This document shows, one piece after another, positions 35,005 to 45,358 of a stretch of DNA of 64,000 nucleotides. Below the pieces are notes generated by a model. It did not search any database, was not told the origin of the DNA, and saw only the letters and a program-made list of their open reading frames with translations. Position 1 is the stretch's first letter, and every line of letters starts with the position of its first letter. The stretch lies in the NCBI RefSeq assembly GCF_029869925.1, contig NZ_CP118605.1, positions 2,490,501 through 2,554,500 of the forward strand, written 5' to 3'. Origin of the DNA: Microbulbifer bruguierae. Its GTDB lineage: Bacteria; Pseudomonadota; Gammaproteobacteria; Pseudomonadales; Cellvibrionaceae. The translations under genes were made by a program, and so were the position numbers.

Positions 35005-36211
35005 GGGTTACCTCTGCGTAAAACTGATCAAACCGGCTCGCCAGTTCTGATGCGCTGTGCGCAACACCCTCGCAGGCGGCAATACCGTCAAAATCATCGT
35101 GGTCATTGGTGTAGCGACACATACGCTTGAAATCCGCATGCGCGCTGTAATACACGGTCAGAAACGCGCGTTTACACATGCTGAGAAACAGTGCATGGCT
35201 ATACGGCATCAAATCGCGGCCGATATCGATGCACACCAAGCGATTGTCGTCAGTGCAGCGAAAGTTCTCCGCCTTCACATTGCTCAGACAACAGCCAGCG
35301 GCACGCATGGCGCGCAGGAAAGCCACCATCGGCTGCCTCTGGCCGCCCGTGTAGGCGTGCGAGGCAAAGTCCGGGTAGTGGACAACCAGATAATCTCCCA
35401 GATGCACTTCGAACAACGGTACCGGGGCAACGGTCGCCTGAGACTGTACAAGGGTCTGCGCGATGCCGCTCAGGTGCGTAAACAGCAGTATGGTGAAATC
35501 GGTAGGATGGAAAATCTTGCAGATGCGCTGACCGCATCGAAACACCGTGCCCTCGGAGCCATACCCGAGAAGTTCTGGCGCACCGATGTTCCGGGCATCG
35601 GCAAACGTGGCCTGCAGGTAATCGCGCTGTTCCGCCTGCTTAACCGCGCTGGCCGCTATCCCCCGATAAGCCGGCAGGTTGCGGCCGTGCAGGTGCCGTA
35701 AAAAGCGACTTAACGCGTCCATATCCGGGCATAGGGCGATGGCTTCCTCGCGGCGCTCGTCCAGCGCCAATGTTTGCAGGCGGGTATGCCAGCCCTCGCC
35801 GCCCACACAGGCTATGGGTTTGCGCATCTGCCAGGCGAGTGCAATCTCGGACAGCGTGCCGGAACCACCATCCAGGGCAATGACGCCATCACAGGCTGCC
35901 ATCAATACCGCATTGCGCGCAACGCCCAAGCCGGTGGGCAGTGCGATATCGATGTAGGGATTGGCTTCGGCTTTGTTGTAGGAAGGCAGTACGCCGATCA
36001 CGTCGCCGGGCTGGTGCCGGGCCGAGCTGCGGGCCCCGCGCGCCGCCTGCTCCATTACGCCGCCCATGCCGCCACTGATCAGCCGGTAACCGCTGTCGAT
36101 CAGCAGCTTGCCCACGTCAAAAGCGAGCATCCGCTGTACCTCGCTCAGCTGATTGCTGGCCGACCCCACCACGGCGATCTGCATGCGCTGATTACGACTC
36201 AAATTATCCAT
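34982..36211 (-). CDS. SLOG (TIGR00725-type) and kinase-like fusion, first cargo gene
   Basis: A 409-residue fusion. The N-terminal SLOG domain (about 8-175) shows IAVVGSAS, LISGGMGGVMEQAARGA (44-60), ANPYIDIALPTGLGVARN and LDGGSGTLSEIAL (113-125), as in the TIGR00725 branch of LOG-like nucleotide-binding proteins. The C-terminal part (about 205-400) looks like a protein-kinase/phosphotransferase fold: LLGYGSEGTVF (214-224, glycine loop), CKIF (K232), LSNVKAENF (309-317) in place of the catalytic loop, and CIDIGRDL (D329) in place of DFG. The usual catalytic Asp is Asn311, so it may be a pseudokinase. It starts 4 bases after a relic hsdS stop codon. Confidence 0.77.
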   Translation of the reverse strand: MDNLSRNQRMQIAVVGSASNQLSEVQRMLAFDVGKLLIDSGYRLISGGMGGVMEQAARGARSSARHQPGDVIGVLPSYNKAEANPYIDIALPTGLGVARNAVLMAACDGVIALDGGSGTLSEIALAWQMRKPIACVGGEGWHTRLQTLALDERREEAIALCPDMDALSRFLRHLHGRNLPAYRGIAASAVKQAEQRDYLQATFADARNIGAPELLGYGSEGTVFRCGQRICKIFHPTDFTILLFTHLSGIAQTLVQSQATVAPVPLFEVHLGDYLVVHYPDFASHAYTGGQRQPMVAFLRAMRAAGCCLSNVKAENFRCTDDNRLVCIDIGRDLMPYSHALFLSMCKRAFLTVYYSAHADFKRMCRYTNDHDDFDGIAACEGVAHSASELASRFDQFYAEVTRADAVPG

Positions 36212-36215
36212 CCGG

Positions 36216-36248
36216 CTACATCACTTCGGCCAGTTGCCGTTTGGCTTA
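36216..36248 (-). pseudogene. 3' remnant of a second hsdS
   Basis: Read on the minus strand, these bases encode A-K-R-Q-L-A-E-V-M-stop, against A-E-H-Q-L-A-E-V-I-stop at the end of the intact hsdS. At base level 36220-36247 matches 36525-36552 closely (about 22 of 28 positions by eye). The stop lies 4 bases before the SLOG-kinase ATG, the same spacing as hsdS to the hsdR' remnant. Only the last nine codons survive. Confidence 0.7.
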
Positions 36249-36305
36249 ATAAATACATTTTTAATGAATTGATTGTGATGACTGGTTAAAACCAGTGGTG
36301 GGCAG
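36249..36305. other. Recombination junction between hsdR' and hsdS' relics
   Basis: An AT-rich filler (36249-36280) followed by the palindrome ACTGGTT-AA-AACCAGT (36281-36296). Similarity to hsdS ends on one side and similarity to hsdR ends on the other at about 36300. No insertion sequence, integrase or target-site duplication is visible. Confidence 0.55.
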
Positions 36306-36515
36306 CCGTTCCAGTTCGGTGATCACCGCCTCGATTTCCGCGGGGGTGATCTTGTCCTCGGCGTAGCGCCCGGCGAGAAAGCGGCGCAGGTCGTCCTTGA
36401 TCAATACCTCGGTGGGCGCACGTTGCAACTGGCCGCCGGGCGTGTTCGGAAAGCCCCGCTGTTCCAGAAGGGCAATGATCGCTTTCTCCAACTTTTCTTC
36501 CGTGAATTTGGACAT
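36261..36515 (-). pseudogene. hsdR: 5' remnant of an hsdR gene
   Basis: An 84-codon frame whose first 70 residues align with the start of the full HsdR at about four identical residues in five (shared blocks GFPNTPGGQLQR, EVLIKDDLRRFL and EIEAVITELERLP). After ERLP the similarity stops and the frame soon ends. It starts 4 bases after the hsdS stop, where hsdR normally begins. The divergence shows it is not a recent copy of the intact hsdR. It is too short to hold the nuclease or motor domains, so it is a relic. Confidence 0.85.
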
Positions 36516-36519
36516 AGGC

Positions 36520-37906
36520 TTATATCACCTCGGCAAGCTGGTGTTCGGCTTCGGGGACTTGAAGCTGGCCAGAAAGCAATTTTGGAAGCAAAGAATCCCG
36601 AAGTGCAGTTAGAGTCATTACATTTGAGTTGCGACCGAAAATACTTTTAGTAAAGGGAGATACATTTTTTTCGAACTGGAAAAGAATTTGTTCACCCGGA
36701 TTTAACGTTGGAACCGACTCAATATGACCTTTTGTCACCGCTTCTCTAGATGCGCCCGCATTTTGGCCCATCAGGTAGCTCTTAGTTTTTCCATTTAAGA
36801 GATGAAGATGCAGATACTTGGAGGGAACCCCAGTAATGGGCCTAACAATTGCAACGTGCTGATTAACCCTTGCCGGCAGAGCATCGGGGGTAACGATACA
36901 AGTTCTCAAAATAGAAGCACCAGTTATATTGAGAAGGACATCGCCTTCTTCTAGAGTAACTCCTTTAAGCTGCTTTGCTGCTTCATTATTGATATGAGCT
37001 AATCCATCCCAGGTAAATTCGGAGTCATATACATTCTGGCTTCGAATTAAAGATACACCGTCTTTTACGTATACTTGGCTACCACCTCGAGGGGTAGAAC
37101 CACTACCAATTTTTGAAGTCAGAGAGCGTAGCGAAACGACCTCCCATGCTTCTGGCACCCAGCCCATTTCTTCAGAAAATACAAAACTGCTGGGAAACAG
37201 CCGCTGAATCTCGGCCGGCAGGGGCTGCGCGGAGGTGCTGGCGCCGCTGCGCATTTCTTGTCTGGCGCGCGCTCTGGCTTGCAGGGCGTCGGGGATGGGA
37301 TTGCCGGCGGCCAGGGCGTTGTCGATAACCGGATCAAAATCCATAAACCAGCTTTTAAACAGCGCCTGGGCCATGGACTCCAGGGTGGAATTGATTTGGC
37401 GATTGAGCTCGATTTTGTCATCGAGAGCTGCGAGTATTTGGGCAATAGCTTTCTGCTCTCCTAGCGGAGGGAACGGAAAAATTAAATCCAATAAATTGCC
37501 CACTTTTATACTTGGCTGTGCAGCGCCAATATTTAGGTTCATCAGGGATGGGCGATTCAACTTAAGCAGGTAATAAAGGTATTTATTGTCGTGTTCTTCA
37601 TTACAACGCAATCCAATTGTGTTCTGAATTATTACACACCTACAACTTGGGGTAATGCCGACTTGACCATATCCGTTGCCGACCAGCGTAACTAACACAT
37701 CGTCTTCTTTAATATGCTTTCTGATAAACGAGTTGTATGTATCCTCATCAATAAATCTGCGAACATCATTTATGTTGATTCGCCAATCACTAGTGATCAA
37801 ATAGTTATCTATAACTGGTATCCCTGTTTCAGCATATGCCTTAGGGTTCTTGCCTCGGTTATCAGCTACGAACTCGACGACATCACCCAGTCGGAGTTCC
37901 TGCCAC

Positions 37907-37917
<11 letters not shown>
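36520..37917 (-). CDS. hsdS: Type I restriction-modification specificity subunit
   Basis: A 465-residue protein with two target-recognition domains: TRD1 at about 5-150 and TRD2 at about 255-410. The central conserved helix region is PPLGEQKAIAQILAALDDKI and the following NRQINSTLESMAQALFKSWF. The distal repeat ends TLTALRDSLLPKLLSGQLQV. It sets the bipartite DNA target for both methylation and cutting. The TRD-coding parts are visibly AT-richer than the conserved helices, as expected for domains exchanged between strains. It overlaps hsdM by 11 bases. Target sequence cannot be predicted by eye. Confidence 0.94.
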
Positions 37918-39523
<1,606 letters not shown>

Positions 39524-39792
39524 AGGTATCTCTGGCTGATTGTTCGGAAGACGTCTTGTATTGGTACTTTTGACTCATTGGTCACGCAAAGTCTGCGGCT
39601 GGCCACAACGGCCGAGCTTTGGTGTGGCCTTGTTCAACCCCAATACGTTAATTAGTACGCCAGATTACCAAAATGGGGCAGCAGCGGCGACACATCCGAT
39701 ACTGTTTAAGCCGTAGCCGGAGGAAGTGCTACAGGATGGGGTTACGCAGAGATTCATGGTACGCAGAGATAACGGCTTTCCACAGGTGAACC

Positions 39793-40815
39793 CTAAATTT
39801 CCAGCACAACCTTGCCCACCGACTGACCACTGCGCAGGCATTCGATTGCCTCGTGGGCTTCGGCAAAGGAGAACCTGTGACCTACGTGGGGAGACGGCAA
39901 GCCCAGTTGGGCGGTGCCGTTCAGCAGTTGATCGAACAGCGCCTGCTCATGCCACAACCAGATCAGGTTGAAAGCAAGCACGGATTTATTGCTGCTGATC
40001 ATGTCCAGCACATCGTAACGGGGCCGCTTCATGTAGCGCCACGCGGCTTTGGACCAGTTGGGTCGGTTTCCGGGGGTAAATTCGGCGGCGCCGAAGACGA
40101 CCAGGCGCCCCATGGGGGCGAGCGCGTTGAAGGATTGTAGCTGTACCTTGCCGCCGATTCCGTCGAGTACCGCGTGCAATGGCCGACCGGCGAGCTGGTG
40201 TTTTAACTGGGCGGGAAAATCCGGGCCGCGCAGGATAACTTCGTTAAAGCCCTGCTCCGCGAGAAACTCTTGTTTAGCCACCGTGCCCACCGTACCCACG
40301 GGCACCGCTCCCATCTGCCGCGCCATGCGCATGGCCTGCAGGCCGACGCCACCGGCAGCACTGTGGATCAACACGACCTGGCCCGGTTTCACCCCGCCGA
40401 GGTCGCCCAGCGCGTATAACGCGGTCAGGCTCTGTACGGGAAAGGCCGCGCCCTCGGCAAAGCACCAGCCCTCGGGCAGCTTGCGGCAGTGCTGCGGCAG
40501 TACGTCGAGGGTGTCTGCGTAGCTACCGAAGCGAGTGCAACCGTAAATTCTGTCGCCCACCTCGAGGTCCGTTTCCGCCTGTTCCCCCAGCGCGCTGACG
40601 ATACCGGAAAATTCCAGCCCGGGCACAAAGCTGTCCTCCGGGGTTGCCGAGTAAAGCCCGGTCAGCGCAAAGATGTCGGCGAAGTTCAGACCCACCGCTT
40701 TGACGTCGATGCGAATCTTGTCCTCGTCCAGGGGCCGCAGCTCCTCCAGCACCGGTCGCAGATTGCTGATGGCTCCGGCTTTTTCCGTGCGCCAGACGCG
40801 CCGAGTCTGATTCAT
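39793..40815 (-). CDS. VAT1-like quinone oxidoreductase (MDR family)
   Basis: A 340-residue zinc-free medium-chain dehydrogenase/reductase. The GroES-like half has VGLNFADIFALTGLY (about 41-55) and VPGLEFSGIVSALG. The Rossmann half has VLIHSAAGGVGLQAMRMARQ (about 148-167) and a VAT1-type insert with NRPNWSKAAWRYMKRPRYD. Relatives reduce quinones or enones with NADPH; the substrate here is unknown. It stands alone on the minus strand, after the hsd operon promoter region, and is divergent from the FAN1-like gene. The protein ends KVVLEI. Confidence 0.9.
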   Translation of the reverse strand: MNQTRRVWRTEKAGAISNLRPVLEELRPLDEDKIRIDVKAVGLNFADIFALTGLYSATPEDSFVPGLEFSGIVSALGEQAETDLEVGDRIYGCTRFGSYADTLDVLPQHCRKLPEGWCFAEGAAFPVQSLTALYALGDLGGVKPGQVVLIHSAAGGVGLQAMRMARQMGAVPVGTVGTVAKQEFLAEQGFNEVILRGPDFPAQLKHQLAGRPLHAVLDGIGGKVQLQSFNALAPMGRLVVFGAAEFTPGNRPNWSKAAWRYMKRPRYDVLDMISSNKSVLAFNLIWLWHEQALFDQLLNGTAQLGLPSPHVGHRFSFAEAHEAIECLRSGQSVGKVVLEI

Positions 40816-41066
40816 TCCCTGTTATCGCTCGTTCCTGGATGTGATTTGGATGTGATATGCAGCCGCAGAGAGTACCCATTGCATAGACTCACTGCCATAG
40901 CGCGAAAGAGCTATGGCCCACCGGTCGCGCCCGGGGTTTGTCCGCTCCACCCCCAATGCTGTATAACCATACAGCACCCAAAAGCGCTCCCGATGCCCTG
41001 GATCTCTAGTGCGAGTGCATCTAAATCTTCTTCTGCCATTTTTTATGCAAACACCTGACCAGTCTT

Positions 41067-42752
41067 ATGACTTCTGTCGTTGAATTACCCGCAAACTATT
41101 ACCTGAATAACTTCCTTTCGCTGATGGAGTTTGTGACGGAACGCTACGCAGCACTTCTATCACAGGAGGAGCGACAGTTTTGCGCGAGGTTTCACCGACT
41201 GGATAAGGACAGCCAGCAACTGTACGTGCGCCTGCTGTCACGCAAGGGGGTTCCCTCGCCGGCGGGAGCACTTTTTCGCCAGAGCAAGCTCGTTTACGTG
41301 GAGATTAGCGATCTGCCCGCCGCTGCGGCTCAACTGGTACAGGCCGGACTGCTGCAGCGTAACCCCGTGTTGTCGGTGGAAGCCCTGTTACCGCTGTTTA
41401 CCAAGGCGGAGTTACTTGCCAGCAGCCAAACCCCACTGGCAAAAACACTTAAGCGCCCGGCACTGGAGCAGGCGCTGCTGGCGCAGGCCGGGGAAGCGGT
41501 CGCCGATCGCCTGCTGAGCGGTGAATCCCTGCTCGCTGTACAGGCAGCGGAATGTTTCGAGACCTTCAAACTGTGCTTTTTCGGCAACCTGAATCAGGAT
41601 CTGACCGACTACGTGCTGCGGGATCTGGGGCTGTTGCGCTACGAGCGCTATCCCCTGGAGCGGGAACGGTTGCCGTTTCAACACCGCGCCCAGATCGAAC
41701 AACACCTGCATTATTACCAGTGCCTGGCGGAAGCAGAAACGGCGATGCAGTCGGGAAGCGACGCCATTCAGCAGCTTGCAGCAAAACTTCCGCAAGCGAA
41801 CGGCGAAGATGCGACCCTGGCGCGCAGGGTAGATCGCCTGCGCCTGCATCTGGCACGGCAGCTCGAGCGCCTCGACGCACTGGACGCGGCAGAACAGCTG
41901 TATGGCCAATGCACACGGCCGCCGGCGCGGGAGCGTCGCGCACGTATTGCGGTACAGCGCGGCGATACCGGCAGCGGCCTGGCGCTCTGCCGGGAAATCA
42001 TGGCAACCCCCTGGGATGAGGCGGAGCAGGAATTCGCCGAGGGATTCGGCTACCGGACCGCCAAAGCCACGATTCACCGAACCGACTGGCCGGCGCCGGA
42101 AAAATACCGGCCACCGACCGAAACCGTTTCCCTGCAACCGGGACCCGAATGCGTCGAGCTGCAGGCCGCGTCCCATCTCGCACAGTCATCGGCAACCGGC
42201 GACGATATGCAGCCTCCTGCGCAGTGTTTCTATGTAGAAAACACCCTGTTCAACGGCGTACTCGGCCTGTATGTATGGGACATTGTGTTTGCGCCGATAC
42301 CCGGTGCATTTTTCAATCCGTTTCAGATCGCACCCAGCGATTTTCGCACCGGGGACTTTTATCGCCAGCGCCGCACGGCGTTCGAGCAACGCCTGTCGGA
42401 ATTGGATCGGCAGAGCCTGCAGCAACGGGTGTGGGAAAATTATCGGAACAAATCCGGTATCGCCAACCCCCTGGTGACCTGGGAAGCACTCCCGAAAACC
42501 CTGCTGGAAATGGCACTGGAAAGAATTTCCCCACAACACTGGCAACAGATTTTCCGTCGCCTGCTGGCGGATATCGGCAACCACCGCAGCGGTCTGCCGG
42601 ATCTGATTCTGTTTCCCGCCGATGGCAGCTATGAACTGGTGGAAGTCAAAGGGCCCGGCGATCGCCTGCAACAGAACCAACAGCGCTGGCTGCGCTTCTT
42701 CGCCCGCCACCAAATCCCCCACCGTGTTGTGCATGTGGAGTGGCAGCCTTGA
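41067..42752 (+). CDS. FAN1-like VRR-NUC domain nuclease
   Basis: A 561-residue protein. The N-terminal part (about 5-110, YYLNNFLSLMEFVTERYAAL and VRLLSRKGVPSPAGALFRQS) resembles the SAP/winged region of bacterial FAN1. A TPR-like helical middle follows. The C-terminal VRR-NUC PD-(D/E)xK core is GNHRSGLPDLILF (about 507-519), then ELVEVKGPGDRLQQNQQRWL, giving the D...E-x-K triad. FAN1 enzymes cut branched DNA and help unhook interstrand crosslinks. It overlaps the helicase gene by 13 bases; coupled expression with a DEAD_2 helicase is the usual bacterial layout. Confidence 0.92.
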   Translation: MTSVVELPANYYLNNFLSLMEFVTERYAALLSQEERQFCARFHRLDKDSQQLYVRLLSRKGVPSPAGALFRQSKLVYVEISDLPAAAAQLVQAGLLQRNPVLSVEALLPLFTKAELLASSQTPLAKTLKRPALEQALLAQAGEAVADRLLSGESLLAVQAAECFETFKLCFFGNLNQDLTDYVLRDLGLLRYERYPLERERLPFQHRAQIEQHLHYYQCLAEAETAMQSGSDAIQQLAAKLPQANGEDATLARRVDRLRLHLARQLERLDALDAAEQLYGQCTRPPARERRARIAVQRGDTGSGLALCREIMATPWDEAEQEFAEGFGYRTAKATIHRTDWPAPEKYRPPTETVSLQPGPECVELQAASHLAQSSATGDDMQPPAQCFYVENTLFNGVLGLYVWDIVFAPIPGAFFNPFQIAPSDFRTGDFYRQRRTAFEQRLSELDRQSLQQRVWENYRNKSGIANPLVTWEALPKTLLEMALERISPQHWQQIFRRLLADIGNHRSGLPDLILFPADGSYELVEVKGPGDRLQQNQQRWLRFFARHQIPHRVVHVEWQP

Positions 42753-45301
42753 GCGAGGAAACAGCCCTGAGCGAACAAACAGCGCTGAGCGCAAAAACAG
42801 CCCTGAGCGCAAAGAAAGCCCTGCGGCTTTCCGTGGGCGAGCTGGTGGCCTTTGCCTGCCGCCGCGGTGATCTGATCGGCGATCGCACCCCCGGTCCCAG
42901 CGCCCAGGAGGGTATCCGCGCACACCAGAAACTGCAGAAAAAGCGCCCCCGCGGCAGTGAGGCGGAATTCAGCCTGGAAGTAAACCTTGTGTGCGATGGC
43001 TTGCCGGTTTCGCTCAGCGGGCGTGTGGATATCCTGCATCCAAAATCGGATCTGCACCGGCCGGCGCAGCTGGACGAAATCAAAACCACCTACTGCGCAC
43101 CGGATTTATTGTCGCAGTCTGTACGTGACCTGCACTGGGCACAGCTGAAAATTTACGGCTTCTGCTATCTGCAGCAACAGCAGTATTTGGCTGTGCACGA
43201 TTGCGACGGAAGCGTCGCGGAAGACGCTGTAACGCTGCAGATGTTGTGGCACAACCTCAAAGAGAAAAAAACCTATAGTGAGTCCACGCAGTACCAGCGG
43301 GATGAGCTGGAAACATTCACCCTCACCGCCCTGCGTGAATACGTGCAGTGGCACCGCCTGTGGCAACAGCATCGCACGCAGGTCCGGCAAACCTCCCGCA
43401 CCCTCGCATTTCCCTTTGCGGATTATCGCCCCGGCCAGCGCGCGCTGGCAGTAGCCGCTTACCGCTGCCTGCGCGACGGTGGCGAACTGGCGGTGGAGGC
43501 ACCTACGGGAATCGGCAAAACCGTCAGCACCCTGTTCCCGGCCATCAAGGCCTTGGCAGAAGCGCAGGTAGACCAGCTGGTTTATCTCACCGCAAAAAAT
43601 TCCGGCCGCGAAGTGGTGCGCCAGACCGCACAGATGTTTCATCAACGTGGACTGCGACTGTCGCTGTTGGAAATCCAGGCGCGGGACAAGACCTGTGCCT
43701 GCAACCTCGGCCTGTGCAGCCGCGATGCGGATGGAATCTGCCCGCGCACGCGGGGGTTTTTCGACCGTCTGCCGCAAGCCCGCCGGCAGCTGCTGGGCAA
43801 ACCGCTATTAACCGCCGAGGCAGTGGCGGAGGTGGCGGACAAGCTGCAACTGTGCCCCTTCGAGCTTTCTCTGCAGATGCTGCCCTGGGCGGATCTGGTG
43901 GTGTGCGATTTCAATTATGTATTCGATCCCCTGGTGCGTATGCAGCCGTTGCTGGATCAGAGCCGAAAACGCGCATTGCTGGTCGACGAAGCCCACAATC
44001 TCGGGGAGCGCGCACGCGCCATGTACAGCGCGGCACTGGAGCGCAGCAGCTGTCGTCGCGCCGCCGCTGACTGCAAAAGTACCCACCCCACCCTGCGACG
44101 CAGCATTCAGTCCCTGGTGCGGGCCCTGGAAAACTGGGCAGAGGCACAGTCGCAATCACATAACAGCAGGACGTTCGCACCAGGATCGAGCGGGGACGAT
44201 CCGGCGGCGCAGCACTGGCTCGGCGATCCCTCTGTACCCGAGCAGCTTCCCGTTGCCGTCAGTCGCGCGGTGCACAAGGTACTGGCCGTCGTCAGTGCAT
44301 TGTGGGAGCAATCGCGGCGGCCTCCGGAGGTTTTGGGAGACTGGCTGAAAAACCTGTTCCGCTATATCACGGTCGAGCAGTTACTGGGTAACCAGCATCG
44401 CTGCCTGACAAAAGTGCAAACCCGCGGTGACCGATGGCAGGAACAGCAGGTCCAATTACTGTGCCTGAACGCCGCGGACTTTCTGCAGCAAAGCTACCGG
44501 CAGTTTCACGCGGTGATCGCGTTTTCCGCCACTTTGCGGCCAGCGGCATTCATCTACCGGCAGTTGGGGCTGCAACAGCATTCACCACTGCTGACGTTAC
44601 CGTCCCCGTTTCATCCAGCGCAGCAGGGCGTTTTTCTCTGCCCCTATGTGGATACCCGCTATCGTGCTCGAGATGCCGCGATCAGCGCACTGGTGGAGAT
44701 GGTGACGCGGGTGTATGCAAGCCGGCCGGGCAATTATCTGGTGTTTTTCCCCTCCTACCGTTTCCTGCAGCGGGTGGCAGAGGAGTTTTCCCGGCGGCAA
44801 CCACACATCGCGCTGGTACAGCAGACACCCGGTGCCAGCGAACGCGCCCGCAGCGAATTTTTACAGCACTTCAGCGACGGCCGGCACAGCCTGGGCTTTG
44901 CGATTATGGGCGGTGTATTTGGTGAAGGGGTGGACTACCGGGGTGAGCAATTGGTCGGAACCATCGTGGTGGGCGTGGGTCTGCCGCAGGTGAATGTAGA
45001 GCAGGAACTGTTGCGCCAGGCCTGGAGCAGCGATAACGAAACCGCCAGCGGCTTTGATATGGCCTACCGCTATCCCGGCCTGACCCGGGTGCTGCAGACC
45101 GCGGGACGGGTGATCCGCACCGAATCTGATCGCGGTGTGGTGGTGCTCGCGGACGCACGCTTTACCGAGCCATTTTATCGCGACCTTTTTCCCGCGCACT
45201 GGCAACCGCAGACCTGCGATAATGGCGAAGCACTGTCCCGACAACTCGCGCAGTTCTGGCAGGCGACCACAGACCAGGAAACAGAAAACGGACCCGGCTG
45301 A
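42740..45301 (+). CDS. DEAD_2 (XPD/DinG-like) DNA helicase with nuclease-like N-terminus
   Basis: An 853-residue protein from GTG 42740 (TTG 42749 is an alternative). After a 6-residue-repeat leader (about 3-28), a Cas4-like PD-(D/E)xK region shows SGRVDIL (D97) and LDEIKTTY (E113, K115). The helicase core follows: APTGIGKT (254-261), cysteines in CACNLGLCSRDADGICP and LQLCPFELS that fit an XPD-type iron-sulfur cluster, VDEAHNLG (DEAH 416-419) and RYPGLTRVLQTAGRVIRTES (motif VI). It should unwind DNA 5'-3' during repair together with the upstream nuclease. The first codons overlap the FAN1-like gene. Confidence 0.93.
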   Translation: MAALSEETALSEQTALSAKTALSAKKALRLSVGELVAFACRRGDLIGDRTPGPSAQEGIRAHQKLQKKRPRGSEAEFSLEVNLVCDGLPVSLSGRVDILHPKSDLHRPAQLDEIKTTYCAPDLLSQSVRDLHWAQLKIYGFCYLQQQQYLAVHDCDGSVAEDAVTLQMLWHNLKEKKTYSESTQYQRDELETFTLTALREYVQWHRLWQQHRTQVRQTSRTLAFPFADYRPGQRALAVAAYRCLRDGGELAVEAPTGIGKTVSTLFPAIKALAEAQVDQLVYLTAKNSGREVVRQTAQMFHQRGLRLSLLEIQARDKTCACNLGLCSRDADGICPRTRGFFDRLPQARRQLLGKPLLTAEAVAEVADKLQLCPFELSLQMLPWADLVVCDFNYVFDPLVRMQPLLDQSRKRALLVDEAHNLGERARAMYSAALERSSCRRAAADCKSTHPTLRRSIQSLVRALENWAEAQSQSHNSRTFAPGSSGDDPAAQHWLGDPSVPEQLPVAVSRAVHKVLAVVSALWEQSRRPPEVLGDWLKNLFRYITVEQLLGNQHRCLTKVQTRGDRWQEQQVQLLCLNAADFLQQSYRQFHAVIAFSATLRPAAFIYRQLGLQQHSPLLTLPSPFHPAQQGVFLCPYVDTRYRARDAAISALVEMVTRVYASRPGNYLVFFPSYRFLQRVAEEFSRRQPHIALVQQTPGASERARSEFLQHFSDGRHSLGFAIMGGVFGEGVDYRGEQLVGTIVVGVGLPQVNVEQELLRQAWSSDNETASGFDMAYRYPGLTRVLQTAGRVIRTESDRGVVVLADARFTEPFYRDLFPAHWQPQTCDNGEALSRQLAQFWQATTDQETENGPG
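42746..42823 (+). repeat. 18-bp tandem repeat, four copies plus a partial copy
   Basis: Four in-frame 18-bp units (42746-42763, 42764-42781, 42782-42799, 42800-42817) with consensus GCCCTGAGCGMAMAAACA, followed by GCCCTG. They encode A-L-S-(E/A)-(E/Q/K)-(T/K) repeats at the N-terminus of the helicase. The first copy contains the stop codon of the upstream nuclease gene. Confidence 0.85.
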
Positions 45302-45358
45302 TTTTTCACGGCTATTTTTTCGGATATTTTTCCACCGGTACCATTTTTTAAATCGACT

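Noticed and set aside
36261..36515. A functional small gene
   Set aside because: It is the N-terminus of HsdR without any catalytic domain and sits exactly where hsdR should start, so it is a relic.
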